This document shows, in pieces, positions 25,664 through 35,206 of a DNA stretch of 64,000 nucleotides. This DNA comes from Nocardioides flavescens (GTDB lineage Bacteria; Actinomycetota; Actinomycetes; Propionibacteriales; Nocardioidaceae). A model generated the notes under the pieces. That model did no database searches, was not told where the DNA came from, and saw only the letters and a list, made by a program, of their open reading frames with translations. How positions within the stretch are numbered: the first letter of the stretch is position 1; the number at the start of each line of letters is the position of its first letter. Made by a program: the position numbers and the translations under genes. The DNA is taken from NCBI RefSeq assembly GCF_009823805.1, contig NZ_WUEK01000001.1, positions 82,688 through 146,687 of the forward strand, in the 5' to 3' direction.

Positions 25664-26549
25664 CGACTCCTCCGACGAGAACGAACCGGCGCTCGACCCG
25701 GCGCTCGACCCGGCGCTCGACCCGGCGTTCGTCTTCGACTTCCGGACCTACGACGACCTGGCCGAGGGCCAGCGTTGGAGCACCTGGCTCGACGTCGAGC
25801 CGCTCTGCCGCGGCCCGGAGCCCCGCCCCGACTGGGTCGTGACCTCGCGCGGCGCCGTCGACACCGAGCTCGGCATCCTCAAGACCGGCAAGGAGGGCGA
25901 CGTCCACCTGCTCGAGCGCGCCGACCCCCACGACCCGGACAGCGGGGTCGTGATGGCGGCCAAGCGCTACCGCAGCCCCGAGCACCGCACCTTCCACCGC
26001 TCGGCGACCTACGCCGAGGGGCGCGGCATGCGCCGCTCCCGCGACGTGCGGGCGGTCAAGCGGGGCAGCACCTTCGGGCGGCTCGTGGCCCAGGGCGAAT
26101 GGGCGGCGGCGGAGTGGGCCGCACTCACCCGGCTCTGGTCGCTCGGCCTGCCGGTGCCCTACCCCGTCCAGATCGACGGCACCGAGCTGCTCATGGAGTG
26201 GATCTCGGTGACCGGTCCGGACGGGACCCGCGAGACCGCTCCCCGCCTGGCACAGACCCGTCCGGAGCCCGCGCTGCTGGCGTCGTACTTCGAGCAGCTG
26301 CGCACCGTGCTGCTGACGCTGACCCAGGTCGGCGTGGTCCACGGCGACCTGTCGGCCTACAACCTGCTGGCCCAGGGCGAGCGGCTCGTCGTCATCGACC
26401 TGCCGCAGCTGGTCGACCTGGTGGCCAACCCGCAGGGCTTCGACCTGTTGCAGCGCGACTGCGCCAACGTCTGCGCGTGGTTCCGCGGGCGGGGGCTGGA
26501 CGTGGACGAGCACACGCTGTTCGCCGAGCTCGTGGCCGCGGCGTTCTGA
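25629..26549 (+). CDS. RIO1-like serine/threonine protein kinase
   Basis: The 306-residue kinase-like protein has LKTGKEGDVHLLE as the flexible nucleotide loop (near residue 85), the ATP-anchoring Lys in MAAKRYR, the catalytic HGDLSAYNLL near 240, and the metal-binding IDLPQLVD, the RIO versions of the kinase motifs. The first 35 residues are acidic, with a fourfold ALDP tandem repeat encoded by a 12-bp repeat at about 25690-25730. Bacterial RIO proteins are poorly understood; phosphorylation of a ribosome- or RNA-related partner is only a guess. A short leader frame overlaps its start. Confidence 0.85.
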   Translation: MSSPSHPFHPSDDSSDENEPALDPALDPALDPAFVFDFRTYDDLAEGQRWSTWLDVEPLCRGPEPRPDWVVTSRGAVDTELGILKTGKEGDVHLLERADPHDPDSGVVMAAKRYRSPEHRTFHRSATYAEGRGMRRSRDVRAVKRGSTFGRLVAQGEWAAAEWAALTRLWSLGLPVPYPVQIDGTELLMEWISVTGPDGTRETAPRLAQTRPEPALLASYFEQLRTVLLTLTQVGVVHGDLSAYNLLAQGERLVVIDLPQLVDLVANPQGFDLLQRDCANVCAWFRGRGLDVDEHTLFAELVAAAF

Positions 26550-26605
26550 GGCGGTGCACCGGGGCGCCACAGGTTCCGGACAGGTCGGCTCGCCACGCTG
26601 GCGTC

Positions 26606-26893
26606 ATGCAGACGACTCTCCGGAAGGCAGGACTCGTGGCGGCGGCCTTCGCCGCGGTCGCGGCGGGGGCACTCGGCGGGGCCGGCCTGGCGGCGGCCTC
26701 CGGTGACGGCGGCTCCTCGTCCGGGCCGGGCCGCGGCGGCTTCGGGCCGGGTGGCGGGATGCCGGGTCAGATGGGCCAGATGCCCGGCGGTGGCATGCCC
26801 GGCGGCGGGATGCCCGGTCAGACGAACGGCGGTCAGCCGCCCGGCGGAGCGCCGTCCGGCGCGACGACGCCGGGCAGCACCGCGACCACCTGA
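26606..26893 (+). CDS. Small exported Met/Pro/Gly-rich protein
   Basis: A 95-residue protein. Residues 8-33 form a hydrophobic Ala/Gly signal sequence, with likely cleavage after AAAS. The rest is low-complexity Gly, Pro, Gln and Ser with four MPGG/MPGQ-type repeats (residues about 50-72) and a Thr-rich tail. The function is not recognised; it could be a cell-surface or metal-binding (Met-rich) protein. The ATG is the first codon of the signal sequence. It lies 56 bp after the RIO kinase gene and 32 bp before the LOG gene, same strand. Confidence 0.6.
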   Translation: MQTTLRKAGLVAAAFAAVAAGALGGAGLAAASGDGGSSSGPGRGGFGPGGGMPGQMGQMPGGGMPGGGMPGQTNGGQPPGGAPSGATTPGSTATT

Positions 26894-26913
26894 GGCCGGC
26901 CGGGCCGTGCGGG

Positions 26914-26919
26914 TACGGT
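26914..26919 (+). promoter_or_regulatory. -10 box TACGGT of a leaderless promoter for the LOG-family gene
   Basis: TACGGT ends 6 bases before the GTG at 26926, so the gene can be transcribed on its own. Confidence 0.4.
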
Positions 26920-26925
26920 CTGGCC

Positions 26926-28056
26926 GTGAGCCGCAGTCGGGGTCGGGTGGTCCGGATCGGGACGCTCGAGGAGCTCGACCGGCGTCTCGCGGCGGGGGCC
27001 AGCCGGCTCTCCGGGTGGCGGGTGACCGGGCTCGACCTGAGCGAGCGCGGCGACACGCTGCTCGCCCACCGACCCGCGGGCGCGACGTTCCTGGGCTGCA
27101 CCTTCGCGCCGGGCGACGCCGAGCGGGTCCAGGGGGCCGGGGCGCTGGTGCTGCCGAGCATCGAGACGGCGCCGGTCGACGTCTACCGCACCGCGCTCTA
27201 CACAGCGCGCGAGCTCTACGACGTGCAGCCCTACGCCCGCTCGCTCGATGCCCGCGCCTACGCCTGGTCGCAGGGACGGGGCGGCCCGGACGACGCCTTG
27301 GCACAGGCCCTCCACGACCACGCCGTCGACGAGGCGCTGCAGGCCTGGACCCACCAACGGCGCGCCGCGGGTCAGCGCCTCGTCGGGGTGATGGGCGGCC
27401 ACGCGACCGAGCGCGGCGAGCCGTCGTACGCCGACGCGGCGCGGCTGGGCCACGCGCTCGGCGCCGCGCACGTGGTCGCGACCGGCGGCGGCCCCGGCGC
27501 GATGGAGGCGGCCAACCTCGGCTGCCTGCTGGCCGGCGCGCCCGCCGCGGCCCTCGACGACGCGCTCGCGCGGCTGAGCGCCGCGCCGTCCTTCCGCCCG
27601 TCGGTCGACGCCTGGGTGGCGCCGGCGTTCGAGGTGCTGGACGGTGTCGCGGAGCCGCACGACTCGCTGGGCATCCCGACCTGGCACTACGGCCACGAGC
27701 CGCCCAACGTGTTCGCGACGGCGATCGCGAAGTACGTCCGCAACGCCACCCGCGAGGCGGTGCTGCTCGAGCTGTGCGACGCCGGGATCGTCTTCCTGCC
27801 CGGCGCGGGCGGCACGGTGCAGGAGGTGTTCCAGGACGCCTGCGAGAACTACTACGCCGACGAGTCCTCGGTGGCCGACATGGTGCTGGTCGGGCGGAGC
27901 TACTGGACCGAGACGCTGCCGGCGTGGCCCCTGCTGCGCGCCCTGGCGCAGGGGCGCACCATGCAGGACCGGGTGCACCTCGTCGACACCGTCGACGAGG
28001 CCGCGGCGCTGCTGACCTCCGGTGCCGCGGGGCCTCAGGCCACCAGCGCGCGGTAG
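26926..28056 (+). CDS. LOG-family Rossmann-fold protein
   Basis: The 376-residue protein has a divergent N-terminal 130 residues and a nucleotide-binding LOG core. VVATGGGPGAMEAANLG (about residue 185) and LPGAGGTVQEVFQDA (about 295) correspond to the GGGxxGxM and PGGxGTxxE motifs of cytokinin-nucleotide phosphoribohydrolases. It may cleave ribose-phosphate from a nucleoside monophosphate. PGAGG in place of PGGxG and the longer N-terminus put it in the large, poorly described branch. Its 3' end overlaps the convergent glycosyltransferase gene by 22 bp. Confidence 0.8.
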   Translation: MSRSRGRVVRIGTLEELDRRLAAGASRLSGWRVTGLDLSERGDTLLAHRPAGATFLGCTFAPGDAERVQGAGALVLPSIETAPVDVYRTALYTARELYDVQPYARSLDARAYAWSQGRGGPDDALAQALHDHAVDEALQAWTHQRRAAGQRLVGVMGGHATERGEPSYADAARLGHALGAAHVVATGGGPGAMEAANLGCLLAGAPAAALDDALARLSAAPSFRPSVDAWVAPAFEVLDGVAEPHDSLGIPTWHYGHEPPNVFATAIAKYVRNATREAVLLELCDAGIVFLPGAGGTVQEVFQDACENYYADESSVADMVLVGRSYWTETLPAWPLLRALAQGRTMQDRVHLVDTVDEAAALLTSGAAGPQATSAR

Positions 28057-29186
28057 CCGGTGCAGGTGCCGACCACGTCGCGGTAGTGCTCGACCAGGGC
28101 GACGTTGACCGCCTGCCACGAGCGGCCCTCCACCGAGCGGCGGGCGTCGAGGCCCATCCGGGTGCGGAACGCCGCGTCGCGGGCCAACCGGTCGACGTAC
28201 CCGCCGAGGTCGTGGCCGTCGCCGGGCTCGTAGAGGAACCCAGCGACCCCGTCGGCGACGACGTCGACCGGGCCGCCGGCCCGCGGGGCCACCACCGGCA
28301 CCCCGGACGCCAGCGCCTCCTGGGCGGACTGGCAGTAGGTCTCCCAGCGGCCGGTGTGCACGAAGACGTCCAGGCTGGCGTAGGCCCGGCTCAGGTCGTC
28401 GCCGTGCAGCACCCCGAGGAAGTGCGCGTCGGGCAGCAGGCGGCGCAGCCGGGCCTCCTCGGGACCGCCGCCGACCACGACGAGGGCGTAGCGGTCGTCG
28501 CCGGAGAGGTAGGTCAGCAGCTCCAGCTCCTTCTCGGGCGCCAGCCGGCCGACGTACCCCACGAGGAGGCGACCGTCCGGGGCGAGCCTGTCGCGCCACG
28601 CCTGGTCGCGGTGGCGGGGGTGGAACGACGACAGGTCGACCCCGCGCGGCCAGATCGCCACGCGCGGGACCTCGAGCTCCCGCAGCTGCTGCACGCTCGC
28701 CGACGACGGCGCGAGGGTGCGGTCGACGAGGGTGTGGATGCGGCGGGTGAGGTAGGCCATCGCCTTCACTCCCCCGGCCCCGAGCCCGGGCACGGTGTAC
28801 TGCTGGGCGAAGCCGACCAGGTCGGTCTGGTAGATCGCCACGCTCGGGATGCCGAGCTCGTCGGCGACGCGCGCCGCCTGGTGGCCGAGGGTGGCCGGCG
28901 AGGCGATGTGGACCACGTCGGGGCGGAAGCGCAGCATCTCGGCGCGCAGCCGGGTGCGGGTCTCGAGGCCGATGCGGAAGTCGCGGTAGAACGGCAGCGA
29001 CGCGCCGCGGGTGCGGTGCACCGGGAAGCCGGCGTACGTCGCGGGCCCGGTCGGCGCGACGAGCACGGCCTCGTGCCCCTCCGCGGCGAGGTGCTCGAGG
29101 ACGCGACGGACGGAGTTGGTGACGCCGTTGACCTGGGGCAGGAACGACTCGGCCACGACGAGGACACGCAGGGGTGTGTCGGTCAC
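28035..29186 (-). CDS. GT4-family glycosyltransferase, alpha-mannosyltransferase-like
   Basis: A 383-residue GT-B fold enzyme. The N-terminal acceptor lobe starts with VVAESFLPQVNGVTNSV; the C-terminal donor lobe has VGYVGRLAPEKELELL, and the nucleotide-sugar motif is HTGRWETYCQSAQEALASG. It resembles MgtA-type GDP-mannose-dependent enzymes that act on glycolipids of the actinobacterial membrane. The donor and acceptor are inferred from family, not proven. GTG at 29186 lies 7 bp after a TAGGGT box. The tail overlaps the LOG-family gene. Confidence 0.83.
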   Translation of the reverse strand: MTDTPLRVLVVAESFLPQVNGVTNSVRRVLEHLAAEGHEAVLVAPTGPATYAGFPVHRTRGASLPFYRDFRIGLETRTRLRAEMLRFRPDVVHIASPATLGHQAARVADELGIPSVAIYQTDLVGFAQQYTVPGLGAGGVKAMAYLTRRIHTLVDRTLAPSSASVQQLRELEVPRVAIWPRGVDLSSFHPRHRDQAWRDRLAPDGRLLVGYVGRLAPEKELELLTYLSGDDRYALVVVGGGPEEARLRRLLPDAHFLGVLHGDDLSRAYASLDVFVHTGRWETYCQSAQEALASGVPVVAPRAGGPVDVVADGVAGFLYEPGDGHDLGGYVDRLARDAAFRTRMGLDARRSVEGRSWQAVNVALVEHYRDVVGTCTGYRALVA

Positions 29187-29193
29187 GGTCCGG

Positions 29194-29199
29194 ACCCTA
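29194..29199 (-). promoter_or_regulatory. -10 box TAGGGT of a leaderless glycosyltransferase promoter
   Basis: The minus-strand hexamer ends 7 bases before the GTG at 29186. Confidence 0.45.
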
Positions 29200-29292
29200 G
29201 GAAGGCGGGGTCAACGCGGACCCAGCACCCGCGCAACGTCGTGTGAACGACGCGTGACCGGCGTGACCGCCCTCACGAACGGCCGGGTGGGT

Positions 29293-30435
29293 CTACTCCG
29301 AGGCGGCGAGCTGGCCGCAGGCGCCGTCGATCTCGCGTCCCCGGGTGTCACGGACGGTCGTCGGGATGCCGCGGGCCTCGAGCCGGCGCACGAACTCGCG
29401 CTCGTCGGCCGGGTCGGAGGCGGTCCACTTCGAGCCCGGCGTCGGGTTGAGCGGGATCAGGTTGACGTGCACCCAGCCCCAGTCGCCGTGCACCTGCAGC
29501 ACGTCGGCGAGCAGGTCGGCGCGCCAGGCCTGGTCGTTGATCCCGCGCATCATGGCGTACTCGATCGAGACGCGGCGCTTGGTCCTCGCGGCGTACTGCC
29601 AGGCGGCCTCGACGGTCTCGACGACCGAGAAGCGGGTGTTGATCGGCACCAGCTCGTTGCGCAGCTCGTCGTCGGGGGCGTGCAGGCTGAGCGCGAGCGT
29701 GACCGGGATGCCCTCCTCGGTCAGCTGACGGATGCGGGGCACGAGCCCCACGGTCGACACGGTGACACCGCGCGCCGACATGCCGAGACCCTCCGGCGCG
29801 GGGTCGGTGAGCCGGCGCACGGCGCCGATGACGGCCTTGTAGTTGGCCAGCGGCTCGCCCATGCCCATGAAGACGACGTTGGAGACGCGGCCCGGACCGC
29901 CCGGCACCTCGCCGCGCTGCATCGCGCGGGCCCCGGCCAGCACCTGCTCGACGATCTCGGCGGTCGACATGTTGCGCTGCAGACCGCCCTGGCCGGTCGC
30001 GCAGAACGGGCACGCCATGCCGCAGCCGGCCTGGCTGGACACGCAGACCGTCGCACGGTCGGGGTAGCGCATCAGCACCGACTCGACGAGCGAGCCGTCG
30101 AAGAGCTTCCACAGCGTCTTGCGGGTCGTGCCCTTGTCCGCCTCGAGCGTGCGCAGCGGGGTCATCAGGTCGGGCAGGAACGCCGAGACGAGCTCCTCGC
30201 GCTGCCCGGCCGGCAGGTCGGTCATCTCGGCCGGGTCGTCGACGAGGCGCCCGAAGTAGTGCGTGGAGAGCTGCTTGGCGCGGAACGCCGGCAGGCCGTG
30301 CTCGGCGGCCAGCTCCTGCCGCTCGGCCAGCGTCAGGTCGGCGAGGTGGCGCGGCGGCTTGCCGCGACCCTTCGGAGGGTCGAAGACGAGGGGCAGCTGG
30401 CGCGGCTGCTCCGTCCGCCCGGCCTGGTCGCTCAC
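29293..30435 (-). CDS. rlmN: 23S rRNA / tRNA adenine-C2 methyltransferase RlmN
   Basis: The 380-residue radical-SAM enzyme has its iron-sulfur Cys138, Cys142 and Cys145 in GCGMACPFC, the SAM-binding GMGEPL, and the methyl-carrying Cys near the C-terminus in DGACGQL. It methylates A2503 of 23S rRNA and A37 of some tRNAs. The GTG start overlaps the stop of the upstream membrane-protein gene by 4 bp, which settles the start. It belongs to the rpsB-tsf-pyrH-frr-cdsA-rlmN order, though a repeat block now separates it from cdsA. Confidence 0.96.
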   Translation of the reverse strand: MSDQAGRTEQPRQLPLVFDPPKGRGKPPRHLADLTLAERQELAAEHGLPAFRAKQLSTHYFGRLVDDPAEMTDLPAGQREELVSAFLPDLMTPLRTLEADKGTTRKTLWKLFDGSLVESVLMRYPDRATVCVSSQAGCGMACPFCATGQGGLQRNMSTAEIVEQVLAGARAMQRGEVPGGPGRVSNVVFMGMGEPLANYKAVIGAVRRLTDPAPEGLGMSARGVTVSTVGLVPRIRQLTEEGIPVTLALSLHAPDDELRNELVPINTRFSVVETVEAAWQYAARTKRRVSIEYAMMRGINDQAWRADLLADVLQVHGDWGWVHVNLIPLNPTPGSKWTASDPADEREFVRRLEARGIPTTVRDTRGREIDGACGQLAASE

Positions 30436-30800
30436 GACTGACGCTCCACCATGAACCACAGCACGGCGGCTGCCACTCCGATCACGACCACGGCGGAGAG
30501 AACCATCCCCAGCCAGAAGTACTTCCCGAACCGGCGTGTGCGCTGGTTCACCACGAGTGCGATCGGCACCACCAGCGTCACCAGCACGAACGGCACGAGC
30601 TCCTCGGCCCGGTCCGCCCCGAACAGCACCGTCATCAGGGCGATGAACCCGCCCGGCACCAGCGCGACGTACAGCAGACCGGCGTAGAAGCCGGTGAGCG
30701 CGGCGAACGTCGGGTGCTCGCGGTCGCGCCACGCGGGGCGCCCTCGCCGCGCGCCGTCGTCCTCGGCCGCCGCGTCGGCGGCCCGCTCGCCCGTGCTCAT
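30432..30800 (-). CDS. Small membrane protein of unknown function
   Basis: A 122-residue protein with a charged 35-residue N-terminus and three hydrophobic segments (about 37-57, 67-82 and 95-117). No family is recognised. A TAGGGT box ends 7 bp before the ATG, so the unit is leaderless, and the last codon overlaps rlmN (GTGA). The co-translation suggests only a shared transcript, not a shared function. Confidence 0.72.
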   Translation of the reverse strand: MSTGERAADAAAEDDGARRGRPAWRDREHPTFAALTGFYAGLLYVALVPGGFIALMTVLFGADRAEELVPFVLVTLVVPIALVVNQRTRRFGKYFWLGMVLSAVVVIGVAAAVLWFMVERQS

Positions 30801-30807
30801 CGCCCCG

Positions 30808-30813
30808 ACCCTA
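30808..30813 (-). promoter_or_regulatory. -10 box TAGGGT of a leaderless promoter for the membrane protein-rlmN unit
   Basis: The minus-strand hexamer ends 7 bases before the ATG at 30800. Confidence 0.45.
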
Positions 30814-30883
30814 TCCGGCCCCGGGCTCTGCGGCCCGCTTCGCACGCCCACCCCCGGTCGGGGAACGACCGAGTCCCGGCCAC

Positions 30884-31069
30884 GGCGGTTGAGGAAGACG
30901 AAGTCCTGTCTCGAAACCACGGCACCACCGCACCGCTGGTCGAGCAGAGAAGGCCGCCAGGCCTGAACGTCGTCGAGACCCCCACACCTCGGCACCTGCT
31001 CGCACCGCACCGGGTCTCGACACGCGGGTCACGGCTTCGTTCCTCAGCCGTGCCGCTCGCTCGACCACC
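30884..31069. repeat. GTGGTTTCGAGAC-family repeat block, copy 3 (three units)
   Basis: This is the only content of the 306-bp gap between cdsA and the small membrane-protein gene. Unit 30884-30920 runs from GGCGGTTGAGGA to GTCTCGAAACCAC around a GACGAAGTC hairpin. Units 30935-30980 (GGTCGAG to GTCGAGACC) and 31012-31069 (GGTCTCGA to TCGACCACC) are more diverged and in opposite orientations. No gene is seen in the gap. Confidence 0.75.
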
Positions 31070-31075
31070 ATCACT

Positions 31076-31104
31076 CTGACCGACCTCGTTCCTCGGTCGG
31101 TCAG
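31076..31104 (-). terminator. Strong hairpin after cdsA
   Basis: CTGACCGACC, nine bases, GGTCGGTCAG form a perfect 10-bp stem starting 2 bp beyond the cdsA stop. It is a likely end of the rpsB-to-cdsA transcript. Confidence 0.6.
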
Positions 31105-31106
31105 AT

Positions 31107-31982
31107 TCAGAACACCGCGTAGTGCAGCAGCAGCCAGATCGGGGCGATGGTGGCGAGCAGCGAGTCGAGCCGGTCCATCAGGCCGCCGTGACCGGGGATG
31201 ACCTGGCTCATGTCCTTGATGCCGAGGTCGCGCTTCATGACCGACTCGCAGAGGTCGCCCAGCGTGGCCATGACGACCGCGATGACGCCGAGCGCGACGC
31301 CGACCCACCAGTCGCCGTCGAGGAGGTAGACGACCAGCACGATGCCGCCGGCGATGCAGGCGACCACCGAGCCGGCGAACCCCTCCCACGACTTCTTCGG
31401 CGAGATCACCGGCGCCATCGGGTGCTTGCCGAACAGGACGCCGGCGACGTACCCACCGGTGTCGGAGGCGATGGTGATGAGGATGAAGGTGATGATGCCA
31501 GCGACGCCGTCGTCGCTCAGCCCGGCTCCGGAGGTGCCTCCCTCGGCCAGCATCAGGGCGACGAAGGAGCCGAGGAACGGCACGTAGACCAGCGCGAACA
31601 CCGACGCGGTGACGTTCTGGACGTAGCCGTCGATGCCGCGCTGCAGGAGCCAGAGCATCGTCACGAGCGCGGTGACGGCGGTGGCGACGGACAGTGCGGG
31701 CGCGCCCCAGAAGTAGGCGACCACGACCATGACCGCGCCGCCCACCATGAGCGGCTGCTCCGGCAGGTCGATGCCCTTGGCGAGCAGCCCCTTGCGCAGC
31801 TCCCACATCGCCACGACCACCGCCGCGACGACGATCAGCATGAACGCCGTCTTCCAGAAGAACAGGCTCAGCGCGATCGCGCCGAGCAGGACGAACGCCG
31901 AGGCGAACGCCGCTCGCAGGTCGCGCCCGGCGCGCCCGTGGTCCTTGGCGGGGGGCGCCGTGGCCGGCTGGGAGCCGGTCAT
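31107..31982 (-). CDS. cdsA: Phosphatidate cytidylyltransferase
   Basis: A 291-residue membrane enzyme with about eight hydrophobic helices and the family signature near the C-terminus (SVMKRDLGIKDMSQ, then PGHGGLMDR), whose Asp and His residues hold metals and substrate. It makes CDP-diacylglycerol from phosphatidic acid and CTP for phospholipid synthesis. The ATG overlaps the frr stop (ATGA). The position after frr is the usual actinobacterial one. Confidence 0.95.
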   Translation of the reverse strand: MTGSQPATAPPAKDHGRAGRDLRAAFASAFVLLGAIALSLFFWKTAFMLIVVAAVVVAMWELRKGLLAKGIDLPEQPLMVGGAVMVVVAYFWGAPALSVATAVTALVTMLWLLQRGIDGYVQNVTASVFALVYVPFLGSFVALMLAEGGTSGAGLSDDGVAGIITFILITIASDTGGYVAGVLFGKHPMAPVISPKKSWEGFAGSVVACIAGGIVLVVYLLDGDWWVGVALGVIAVVMATLGDLCESVMKRDLGIKDMSQVIPGHGGLMDRLDSLLATIAPIWLLLHYAVF

Positions 31983-32536
31983 ACCTCGAGGAGCTCGGCT
32001 TCCTTGTGCTTCAGCATCTCGTCGATGGCGTCGGTGTGCTTCTTGGTCGTGCCGTCGAGCCGCTTCTCGGCGCCGGTGACGTCGTCCTTGCCGACCTCGC
32101 CGTCCTTCTCGAGCTTCTCGAGGTTCTGCTTGGCGGTGCGGCGCAGGTTGCGGATGGCGATCCGGCCGTCCTCGGCCTTGGTGCGCGCGACCTTGATGTA
32201 CTCCTTGCGGCGCTCCTCGGTGAGCTCGGGGAACACGCAGCGCAGCACGCGGCCGTCGTTCGAGGGGTTCACGCCGAGGTCGGAGTCGCGGATGGCGCGC
32301 TCGACGGCACCCATCGAGCCCTGGTCGAAGGGCTGCACCAGGATGATCCGCGGCTCGGGGGCGGTGAACGACGCGAGCTGCTGCAGCGGCGTCATCGAGC
32401 CGTAGTACTCGACCGTGATCTTGTTGAACATGCTCGGGTGCGCGCGGCCGGCGCGGATCGCCGCGAACTCCTCGCGGGTGGCCTCGACCGACTTGTCCAT
32501 CTTGGAGTCGGCTTCCTTGAGGATGCTGTCGATCAC
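31979..32536 (-). CDS. frr: Ribosome recycling factor
   Basis: The 185-residue protein has the two-domain RRF pattern: long helical arms (MDKSVEATREEFAAIRAGRA at the start, KKHTDAIDEMLKHKEAELLEV at the end) and the central beta-domain. It splits post-termination ribosomes together with EF-G. Two adjacent GTGs exist; the second (32536) gives the normal N-terminus VIDSIL, with AGGAG upstream. Overlaps cdsA. Confidence 0.97.
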   Translation of the reverse strand: MIDSILKEADSKMDKSVEATREEFAAIRAGRAHPSMFNKITVEYYGSMTPLQQLASFTAPEPRIILVQPFDQGSMGAVERAIRDSDLGVNPSNDGRVLRCVFPELTEERRKEYIKVARTKAEDGRIAIRNLRRTAKQNLEKLEKDGEVGKDDVTGAEKRLDGTTKKHTDAIDEMLKHKEAELLEV

Positions 32537-32621
32537 CACTGCTCCTGTTCGTCCGGGCGGCCGTGGGCGCGCGGGGCTGCTGCTGGGGGGTGCCGGTGGG
32601 CGGGTCGCGCCGGCGGGAGGG

Positions 32622-33335
32622 TCACCCTGCGGTGACCAGCGTGCCGATCCTCTCACCCTGGACGACGCGCAGGATGTTCCCCTCGGTCTGCATGCCGAAG
32701 ACGACCATCGGCAGCTCGTTCTCGCTGCAGAGCGTGAACGCCGTCTGGTCCATGATCCGCAGGTCGCGAGCGATGGCCTCGGAGTAGGTCAGCTCGTCGT
32801 ACTTGGTCGCGGTCGGGTCCTTGTGGGGATCGGCGCTGTAGACGCCGTCGACACCGCTCTTGGCGTAGAGCACGACGTCGCAGCGGCTCTCGAGGGCCCG
32901 CTGCACCGCGACGGTGTCGGTGGAGAAGAAGGGCAGGCCCATGCCGGCGCCGAAGATGACGACGCGGCCCTTCTCCATGTGGCGGATCGCGCGGCGCGGC
33001 ACGTAGGGCTCGGCGACCTGACCCATCGTGATGGCGGTCTGCACGCGCGTCTCGACGCCCAGCTTCTCGAGGAAGTCCTGCAGGGCGAGGCAGTTCATGA
33101 CGATGCCGAGCATGCCCATGTAGTCCGCGCGGACGCGGTCCATGCCGCGTTGCTGGAGCTCGGAGCCGCGGAAGAAGTTGCCGCCGCCGGTGACGACGGC
33201 GATCTCGGTGCCGGCCTGCGAGGCGGCCGCGATCTCCTTGGCGATCGTCTGGACGACGTCGGGGTCGACGCCGACCTTCCCGCCCCCGAACACCTCCCCG
33301 GAGAGCTTCAGCAGGACTCGGCGGTATCCGGGCAC
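32622..33335 (-). CDS. pyrH: UMP kinase
   Basis: A 237-residue amino-acid-kinase-fold enzyme: [11 protein letters not shown] at the N-terminus for phosphate binding, [10 protein letters not shown], a [11 protein letters not shown] substrate loop and [12 protein letters not shown]. It phosphorylates UMP to UDP as a hexamer, normally inhibited by UTP. GTG at 33335 has GGAGGAG 6 bp upstream. It lies between tsf and frr as usual. Confidence 0.97.
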   Translation of the reverse strand: MPGYRRVLLKLSGEVFGGGKVGVDPDVVQTIAKEIAAASQAGTEIAVVTGGGNFFRGSELQQRGMDRVRADYMGMLGIVMNCLALQDFLEKLGVETRVQTAITMGQVAEPYVPRRAIRHMEKGRVVIFGAGMGLPFFSTDTVAVQRALESRCDVVLYAKSGVDGVYSADPHKDPTATKYDELTYSEAIARDLRIMDQTAFTLCSENELPMVVFGMQTEGNILRVVQGERIGTLVTAG

Positions 33336-33382
33336 GTGCAGCTCCTCCGGGGTGGTGTCGGGGACGGGATCGAGGTGGTGGC

Positions 33383-34195
33383 TCAGGCGCCGACCTCGAA
33401 GCGGGCGAAGCGCGTCAGCGTGGTGCCGGCCTCGTCCAGGACCGCCTTGACGGTCTTCTTGTTCTCGGTGACCGACGGCTGCTCCAGCAGGACGACGTCC
33501 TTGAAGAAGCCGTTGAGGCGACCCTCGGTGATCTTGGCGATCGCCTGCTCGGGCTTGCCCTCCTCGCGGGAGGTCTGCTCGGCGATGTCGCGCTCCTTGG
33601 CGACGACGTCCGCGGGGACCTCGTCACGGGTGAGGTACTGCGGGCGCATCGCGGCCACCTGCATGGCGGCGGCACGAGCGGCCTCCGCGTCGCCGGTGTA
33701 CTCGACGAGGACGCCGACCGCCGGGGGCAGGTCGGCGGCACGCTTGTGCATGTAGGCGACGACGTCGCCCTCGAAGCGCACGAAGCGACCGAGCTCGATC
33801 TTCTCGCCGATCGAGACCGCGAGACCCTCGACGACCTCGCCGACGGTCTGGCCGTCCAGCTCGACCTTCTTGAGGGACTCGACGTCGTCGACGCCCGCCG
33901 CGGAGGCGGCGTCGGCGATCTTCTGGGCCGCGGCGACGAAGTCGTCACCCTTGGCCACGAAGTCGGTCTCGCAGTTGAGCTCGACGAGCACGCCGGGGGC
34001 GTGGGCGACGAGACCGTTGGTGGCCTCGCGCTCCTCACCGCGCTTGGCCGCCTTGGCGGCGCCCTTGACGCGGAGCAGCTCGATCGCGGCCTCGATGTTG
34101 CCGTCGCTCTCGTCGAGCGCCTTCTTGCAGTCCATCATCCCGGCGCCGGTGAGCTCGCGGAGCTTCTTGACGTCGGCAGCGGAGAAGTTCGCCAT
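33383..34195 (-). CDS. tsf: Elongation factor Ts
   Basis: The 270-residue protein begins with the UBA-like N-terminal domain ([18 protein letters not shown]) and continues with the core that binds EF-Tu ([12 protein letters not shown]). It exchanges GDP for GTP on EF-Tu. Length and position after rpsB are normal. Confidence 0.97.
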   Translation of the reverse strand: MANFSAADVKKLRELTGAGMMDCKKALDESDGNIEAAIELLRVKGAAKAAKRGEEREATNGLVAHAPGVLVELNCETDFVAKGDDFVAAAQKIADAASAAGVDDVESLKKVELDGQTVGEVVEGLAVSIGEKIELGRFVRFEGDVVAYMHKRAADLPPAVGVLVEYTGDAEAARAAAMQVAAMRPQYLTRDEVPADVVAKERDIAEQTSREEGKPEQAIAKITEGRLNGFFKDVVLLEQPSVTENKKTVKAVLDEAGTTLTRFARFEVGA

Positions 34196-34246
34196 GAGTG
34201 GGTGCTTCTCTCTTCCTCTAGGAACCGAACGGTGGGTGGGTGGAGC

Positions 34247-35206
34247 TCAGGCCTGGGCGGACTCGTCCGCGGGCGCCTCGGTGGCAGCCTCGGTGGACTC
34301 GGCAGCCGGGGCCTCGGTGGCAGCCGCGGCGGCCTCCTGCGACTCGGCGGTCTCGCTGCTGGCGCCGGTGGCCTCGCTCGCGGCGTCGGCCTCGGCCGGG
34401 GCGCTGGTCGCGGTCTCGGCGGCCTTCTCGGCCTCGCCACCCAGGAGCTCACGCTCCCACTCGGCCAGGGGCTCCTCGGCACCGACGGCCTCGGTGCCCT
34501 CGCCGGCCTTCACGCCGGAACGGGCGATGAGGCCCTCGGCGACGGCGTCGGCGACGACGCGGGTCAGCAGCCCGACGGCGCGGATCGCGTCGTCGTTGCC
34601 CGGGATCGGGAAGTCGACCTCGTCGGGGTCGCAGTTGGTGTCGAGGATGCCGATGATCGGGATCCGCAGCTTGCGGGCCTCCTCGACCGCCAGGTGCTCC
34701 TTCTTGGTGTCGACGATCCACACGGCGGACGGGGTGCGGCCCATCTCGCGGATGCCGCCGAGAGTCTTGTCGAGCTTGTCGCGCTCCCGCTTCATCTGCA
34801 GGAGCTCCTTCTTCGTGCGACCCGAGCCGGCGACGTTGTCGAAATCGACGTCGTCGAGCTCCTTGAGGCGGTTGATCCGCTGGTGCACGGTCTGGAAGTT
34901 GGTGAGCATGCCGCCGAGCCAGCGCTGGTTGACGTAGGGCATGCCGACGCGCGTCGCCTGCTCGGCGATGGCCTCCTGGGCCTGCTTCTTGGTGCCGACG
35001 AACATGATCGAGCCGCCCTTGGCCACGGTCTCCTTGATGAAGGCGTAGCTGCGGTCGATGTAGGCCAGCGACTGCTGCAGGTCGATGATGTAGATGCCGT
35101 TGCGCTCGGTCATGATGAAGCGCTTCATCTTCGGGTTCCAGCGACGGGTCTGGTGACCGAAGTGGACGCCGCTCTCGAGGAGCTGGCGCATGGTGACGAC
35201 TGCCAT
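34247..35206 (-). CDS. rpsB: 30S ribosomal protein S2 with Ala/Glu-rich tail
   Basis: Residues 1-235 are a complete S2 ([20 protein letters not shown] at the start, [12 protein letters not shown], and [20 protein letters not shown]). Residues about 255-319 form a low-complexity extension rich in Ala, Glu, Thr and Ser with repeated EAPA/EAAT-like units, longer than in E. coli S2 (241 residues). Such tails are common in actinobacteria, are probably disordered, and have no known role. First gene of the tsf-pyrH-frr-cdsA unit. Confidence 0.97.
   Translation of the reverse strand: MAVVTMRQLLESGVHFGHQTRRWNPKMKRFIMTERNGIYIIDLQQSLAYIDRSYAFIKETVAKGGSIMFVGTKKQAQEAIAEQATRVGMPYVNQRWLGGMLTNFQTVHQRINRLKELDDVDFDNVAGSGRTKKELLQMKRERDKLDKTLGGIREMGRTPSAVWIVDTKKEHLAVEEARKLRIPIIGILDTNCDPDEVDFPIPGNDDAIRAVGLLTRVVADAVAEGLIARSGVKAGEGTEAVGAEEPLAEWERELLGGEAEKAAETATSAPAEADAASEATGASSETAESQEAAAAATEAPAAESTEAATEAPADESAQA

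Noticed and set aside
25690..25730. Short tandem DNA repeat (12-bp unit) that could be read as a repeat locus
   Set aside because: It lies inside the RIO-kinase gene and simply encodes the ALDP repeats; noted under that gene.
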